Source: Trileptium ribeirensis (lineage: Eukaryota; Nematoda; Enoplea; Enoplida; Thoracostomopsidae). Taken from it: DNA of 64,000 bases. The position numbers and the translations under genes are program-made. The notes under the pieces are model-generated. The model was not told where the DNA came from. It was given only the letters and a program-made list of their open reading frames with translations, and searched no databases. The stretch is from contig JASANE010019462.1 in the NCBI GenBank assembly GCA_030248225.1, positions 1 to 64,000 of the forward strand. Direction: 5' to 3'. Positions 59,974 to 64,000 of this stretch are shown piece by piece (the first letter of the stretch is position 1; each line of letters begins with the position of its first letter).

Positions 59974-61727
59974 GTAAGTTTATATTGAAAACGTGGCCAA
60001 CATTTGAAAAGCAAATATAAAAATCTACACCTTGCTCTGCTCCTAAAGGCAAATCATATTTCTGGCTATTTTGCGTTATTTTACATATCCAATAGCTCAG
60101 AAACGATTTAACTAGTTTGATTAATGTTGCTTTTAGTAAGTACGATGATTTTCCAGTATGCATATGATTCTACACTTTACTGTTGTACGTGTTTTCGTTC
60201 GTGAACGAGAAGTACGAAATATGTGTCAAACCTGAAGCATGTTAACAAATTATATCAGCTTTTAATATATATCATGTGTGAAAATTGCATTTAAAATTAA
60301 ATTTTTTAAGAGAAAAAGAAACTAAAAGTTAAAAATTATTTTATTAAAAATTAATATAAAATATATACCAGAAGATTATAGAGTGTCTTTTTAATGTTAT
60401 CATTTTTTTCTGTTGGAGCCCGTATTCCGGTTTTGTGTGGTATTTAGTTCAAAATTTTATTGAACTTCGTGTTATCGATCACATGCCTACCGTTTAACCC
60501 ACAGCTCATGTAAATTTTTGTATTTACTGACTAAAATTTTGCGCTACTAGTGACATTTTGATAAAATCCAGAAATCGATTATCGATTAATATACTTCTTG
60601 AACATCAAATGTCTAACAAGAAATGACTGAATAGGATATAACTTATTACTTAAATCCAAATTTCGAAGTTAAAGCGCCGAAAAGTAGGCATTCGGAAATA
60701 TTATTATTGCTGCCGCTTTCTAACTTTTCCGGAGGCATATCATGGAAGCCATTTATTACACGGTGTTTAGAAAAATATATACGTTATTTACCTATATCAA
60801 AATAGTTTGCATTCATATAGCCTGTGTGACAGATGAATGCAGCCTTTAATTAAGAAATACCCGCGTCACTAATTGTAATAGTACTCGAAACCAGGCACAA
60901 TCTAATGTAAACGTATACCTTTGACTTTGAGCACCGTTGGAAAGCATAATTTAAATTTATTTTTTTAATTATATGGTTCATTTTAAAAGACTTGGAAATT
61001 TTTAATATTTTAGAATTATATACCCATTTGCCATATTTATATCTAAATTTGGTTATTGTAAATATTAACTTATTATAGAGGCATTAACAATCCTTAATTT
61101 TGGAGCTCAGCTGTATTTGAATTTGATTTTATATGGCTTTGGTTGTGTCCGCTTTTCAAATTTTTGATGAAAGTTGTTGCGCGATCCGTGTTATATAGTT
61201 TTCTTCCATTTCGCCAGTGCAGTGGAATGTTCAGTTGTAACAATTGTCTGAAACATGCTATAAACCCGATTTGAAAGATCATTTTGGCACCAAATTAATT
61301 TGGTCCAAACTATGTCGGAAACGGAGCAACGTCCTATCAAAAACGACCTCTGTCAGAGTACGCCAATTTATATCTGCTCGTTTTAGATGGGAAAACTTAA
61401 AACCGACAGGGTTTGACACTTTAAAGCAAATATTAAAAGGTCTTTCAATTTTAAACATTTTGCAGTAGTTACTATATATGTAATAGAGTGTCGCTTGCTC
61501 GATTTTTCATAACAGCGCCAGATTTTGGAAGTTAAATTAATTTTTGTGTTATTTTCTTCCGAAAATTTCCTAATTCTTTTACATAATGCTGTTCATATTT
61601 TTGACACGATTCAAAGTGTCAAAATTAATTTTTGAAATCGTCATCTCCAATCTGTTCTTGGATTCTAAACTTTCAAAATTTGTGGTCCCGATTTTCTTAA
61701 ATAATCGTTGTGTTTTGCATATTTTAG
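59974..61727 (+). other. RBMS intron between the low-complexity exon and the RRM1 exon
   Basis: A 1.75-kb GTAAGT...TTTTAG intron. It is AT-rich, with several T-runs and no conserved coding frame. I see no repeat from the families described elsewhere in this window. The short frames in it (for example 61244-61468) lack splice logic and recognisable domains. Confidence 0.7.
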
Positions 61728-61931
61728 AACGGCTTCGGTTCAACAAGCCGGGGCGGCCCTAGTCCAACATCTACATGTGGCGATGCAAAGAAACGCTGTC
61801 GACGACAAATCTTTACATTCGTGGCCTTCCTCCGAATACCACCGATAAAACGCTCGAAGAAATGTGCGCAGTCTATGGCAACATTTCGTCCACCAAAGCA
61901 ATCCTTGACAAAGAGACCAATATATGCAAAG
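61728..61931 (+). CDS. RBMS: RBMS/shep-family exon carrying the N-terminal half of RRM1
   Basis: From 61796 the frame reads [20 protein letters not shown] and continues through [20 protein letters not shown] to TNICK. This is the first half of an RRM with the RNP2 motif LYIRGL. It closely resembles RRM1 of vertebrate RBMS1-3 and Drosophila Shep ([16 protein letters not shown]), which are single-stranded RNA/DNA-binding regulators of mRNA. The acceptor is ATTTTAG ending 61727. The donor is GTAGGC at 61932, leaving G as the first base of a split Gly codon (phase 1). Oddity: in phase with the previous exon the start reads [20 protein letters not shown], but the RRM lies in the +2 frame, and that frame has a TAG at 61760-61762. 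Either one base is missing near 61787-61795, or a second acceptor (CCCTAG, ending 61762) is used. The RRM identity is certain; the exon start is not. Confidence 0.9.
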
Positions 61932-61935
61932 GTAG

Positions 61936-62341
61936 GCTTTGGTAGAACTGAGGGATATGGCTTCAGTTTCTGGTGGAACCGTCATATCAATACTTTGACG
62001 GAACAGTAAGTATCAGGGGTAAGTTGCTATTGGAGTGCAATCAAACCTTTGGAGGAACATCAGGGATTTGGTTAAAGCACCATTATGATCGGCGTGTCAG
62101 AGCTTTGGAGGAACAATTAAGGAACTGACTTAACGTACCACAGGAGTAATCTCAGCAAAGCTGTGGTGAAGTAGTAAGGATCTGCCTTAAATTGCCAGTA
62201 TAGTGATCGCGTTGAATCTTTAGTGTAGCAGTATGTGATTTGGGTTAGCGTGCCACGTGATTTGTCTTATACTTTTGATAGAACAGTAGGGTTTTGGGTT
62301 AACGCCCCAGTGAACTGTTGGGGTCTGGATTAAATTAACAG
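61936..62341 (+). repeat. Degenerate ~56-bp tandem repeat in RBMS intron, left part
   Basis: About seven diverged units, each opening with a variant of CTTTGGAGGAACA, followed by AGGGATTTGGGTTAA, a GTGCCA-like block and a tail ending in AAAG or similar. Recognisable unit starts are near 61937, 61993, 62047, 62103, 62160, 62216 and 62271. The array begins four bases after the RRM1 exon donor. Confidence 0.65.
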
Positions 62342-62811
62342 CCCCCAGCCTGACAATGGTCAATTTTGAAGATGCAGCAGAAATTCTGGCACTATACAAT
62401 TCAATAGGACGTGGCGATTCAGAAAATACCATTTAGGCCATACTTATCAGAAATATTTTTTCGAATTTTGGGTTCCCTCTTGCCCTTGATACTCAAAATA
62501 TGCGAAAAAAATTCCAACAAATGCATGATTTTATATATTACTCGAACCGAATTGACTTACTGAGTCGAATCGTATTAATATCAGTTAGTTCATGGGGTCC
62601 GGAGTTATTTCTATTTATGTGAAATCCTAAGACTAACGCGTAGTAAGCCTATCCTAAGTCGTAAATGCCGTTTGAGAACCAAAAAATCTAGAAAAAGTTT
62701 TGTCATAAACGTTGCCGAAATAGGTAGTTTCTGAACCATCTCACGATGCTGAACTGAATGGTACCAAAGTTTCTGCTGTATCCACAAAATTGACCTATTT
62801 CAGGCTGGGGG
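62342..62811. mobile_element. Foldback (MITE-like) element, copy C, in RBMS intron
   Basis: The ends are CCCCCAGCCTG (62342) and its exact inverse CAGGCTGGGGG (62801-62811). The arms continue as diverged inverted repeats: GGTCAATTTTGAAGATGCAG on the left and its near-complement at 62775-62796 on the right. There is no coding capacity. It interrupts the ~56-bp array, which continues on its right side. I could not define a target-site duplication. Two older relatives lie at 28749 and 34397. Confidence 0.8.
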
Positions 62812-63055
62812 TTCTACGAAAGACCAGGTTAATGCACTGAATGATTCGTCACACCACAGCATTGATGGAACGTTGATTTATTAGAGATGATGTGCCAGTG
62901 AAATTGTTGTACCAAATCTATGATGGAATAGGAGGGAATGTCAGTTGCCCTCGGAATTGTCTACCAAAGCTTTGATGGCAGAACAGTTGGAATCGGGCTA
63001 GGGTTCGACTAGAGTCGTCGTGCCAACAATATTGGTACGAGATAACGTGTGGTAA
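62812..63055 (+). repeat. Degenerate ~56-bp tandem repeat in RBMS intron, right part
   Basis: About four further diverged units of the same array (starts such as CATTGATGGAACG, CTATGATGGAATA, CTTTGATGGCAGAACAG). They show the foldback element inserted into a pre-existing array. Confidence 0.55.
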
Positions 63056-63604
63056 AAAGAGCTGTCCTCAAAATATATTCATAAAAAATTAATCAAAATA
63101 CACATAAGTTTTTTATCGCAAACAATCCGTTGGCTTACAAGCAAAATTATTATAATCTTGTAAAATATTTCAAACATGTGAAAATTTTGTCACACTTGGT
63201 GAGGTGCAACACTTTGCGAGTCTCAATTTATTTTCTCATTTTCGCACACTGTCTATTGTTTTGGGAAGAGGAAAATTATTTGATTGTCTTAGAATAATAT
63301 ACTGTATATATAAATTCGATAATTTAAATATTTAAAAATTTTTTATTTTTCACAAAGGTCGTTATTAAAGACGAACCTTATTTTTAAAGCCTTTCAGCGG
63401 CATGTTCTGAAGGACAGAAAGGGAAGGTCTGTTATGGACAAAACGTATTGATCTGACGCAGAAAAATTTTCTAAACTTGTATTGTATATATCGGGAAAAG
63501 TATAAAGAAAATATACGTATACTTTATCATTTTTCACTTGTAGTTTGCTTTTACATTTTACTTTTATATTATTACAGCGAAATGATTTTTGCATTTCGTT
63601 TTAG

Positions 63605-63702
63605 GCTACGGGTTCGTCGATTTTGAATCTCCAGAAGCCGCAGAAAATGCCGTTAAAACACTTCAAAATGCTGGAATCCAAGCCCAAATGGCCAAAGTTA
63701 AC
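63605..63702 (+). CDS. RBMS: RBMS/shep-family exon carrying the C-terminal half of RRM1
   Basis: The exon begins with GC, completing the split Gly codon left by 61931, and reads [20 protein letters not shown] then [13 protein letters not shown]. Joined to the preceding K-G, this gives an intact RNP1 motif KGYGFVDF with both aromatic RNA-contacting positions. The tail QAQMAK is the conserved end of RRM1 in RBMS/Shep proteins, where a short linker and RRM2 follow. The acceptor is TTTAG ending 63604; the donor is consensus GTGAGT at 63703, phase 0. RRM2 and the C-terminal region lie beyond the window. The RNP1 split by a phase-1 intron and the clean splice signals indicate a real gene rather than a retrocopy. 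Confidence 0.93.
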
Positions 63703-64000
63703 GTGAGTTGTCGTTAGAGTTAATGTACCCGTTTGTCATATCTTTTTCATATTTTAAATCAGTTTGACGTAAATAAGTTTTCAACAACAACAGCAACTTT
63801 AAAAGTATTGCTATGTTTTCTAACGTTTAATGTGAAACAAGTATGGAAACGACTGCAGCCACTACCGACTATCGTCGGGGCTGGACTAGACAGATTTGGC
63901 CCAACTTTTCACAGTGCACATGCGCTAATAAAGCAGTATCATTAGGTATATACTACTATCACCCTGGTATGCACCCCCTTTGGTAGAAATTACCAGGTCA
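63703..64000 (+). other. Start of the next RBMS intron, cut by the window edge
   Basis: Begins with the consensus donor GTGAGT at 63703. No RRM2-like sequence is found before the window ends, so the next exon lies outside. Confidence 0.7.

Larger units (their letters stand above)
61932..63604 (+). other. RBMS intron splitting the RNP1 motif of RRM1
   Basis: A 1.67-kb phase-1 intron (GTAGGC...TTTAG). It is unusual in content: a degenerate array of about 56-bp units starts within a few bases of the donor, is interrupted by a 470-bp foldback element (62342-62811), and resumes to about 63055. The last 550 bp before the acceptor are AT-rich and featureless. Confidence 0.85.

Noticed and set aside
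61740..61985. Minus-strand frame over the RRM1 exon
   Set aside because: Shadow of the RBMS exon, whose plus-strand RRM is certain.

Overview
This is AT-rich animal nuclear DNA (about two-thirds A+T by eye), probably from an invertebrate. The evidence is GT-AG introns of about 1.7 kb, a metazoan RNA-binding protein gene, degenerate CR1/Jockey-type LINEs, hAT DNA transposons, tRNA-derived SINE-like repeats and many foldback or tandem repeats. Nothing looks prokaryotic: there are no operons, and the many short open frames behave as chance frames. I cannot name the species.

The only cellular gene I can support is at the right edge on the + strand, an RBMS/alan-shepard (shep) family gene. Three exons are visible. 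The first (59251-59973) is Q-, P- and S-rich. The second (61728-61931) carries the first half of RRM1. The third (63605-63702) finishes RRM1, with the RNP1 motif split by a phase-1 intron. The gene continues beyond the window and its 5' exons were not found, so part of the left side may be a long upstream intron or intergenic DNA. The second exon has a reading-frame conflict just before the RRM, and a foldback element has inserted into a degenerate tandem array in the intron between the RRM1 halves.

The first 59 kb is mostly transposon debris and unassigned DNA. About 1.9-4.4 kb and 6.4-8.2 kb hold two decayed minus-strand LINEs of one family, and 52.9-53.2 kb holds a third 3' fragment. A 2.28-kb hAT element with an exact 8-bp target duplication lies at 12386-14668, and a 115-bp hAT-type MITE, also with an exact 8-bp duplication, at 51964-52078. 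Tandem arrays lie at 11.5 kb (87-bp unit), 20.8 kb (41-bp GC-rich unit), 26.4 kb (129-bp unit) and 50.5 kb (about 150-bp unit). Foldback/MITE-like elements lie at 25.6, 28.7, 34.4, 38.8, 41.8, 46.8 and 62.3 kb. Two tRNA-headed SINE-like copies (1.6 and 24.8 kb), a third unrelated tRNA-like segment (37.1 kb), GC-rich dispersed repeats (16.2, 57.8 kb) and a family of GC-rich islands next to GGCAAAAATT-type sequence fill much of the rest.

No functional system is evident apart from the RBMS gene. The main interest is in undescribed-looking repeat families and in the RBMS exon/intron structure. All similarity statements come from reading the sequence; no database search was possible.
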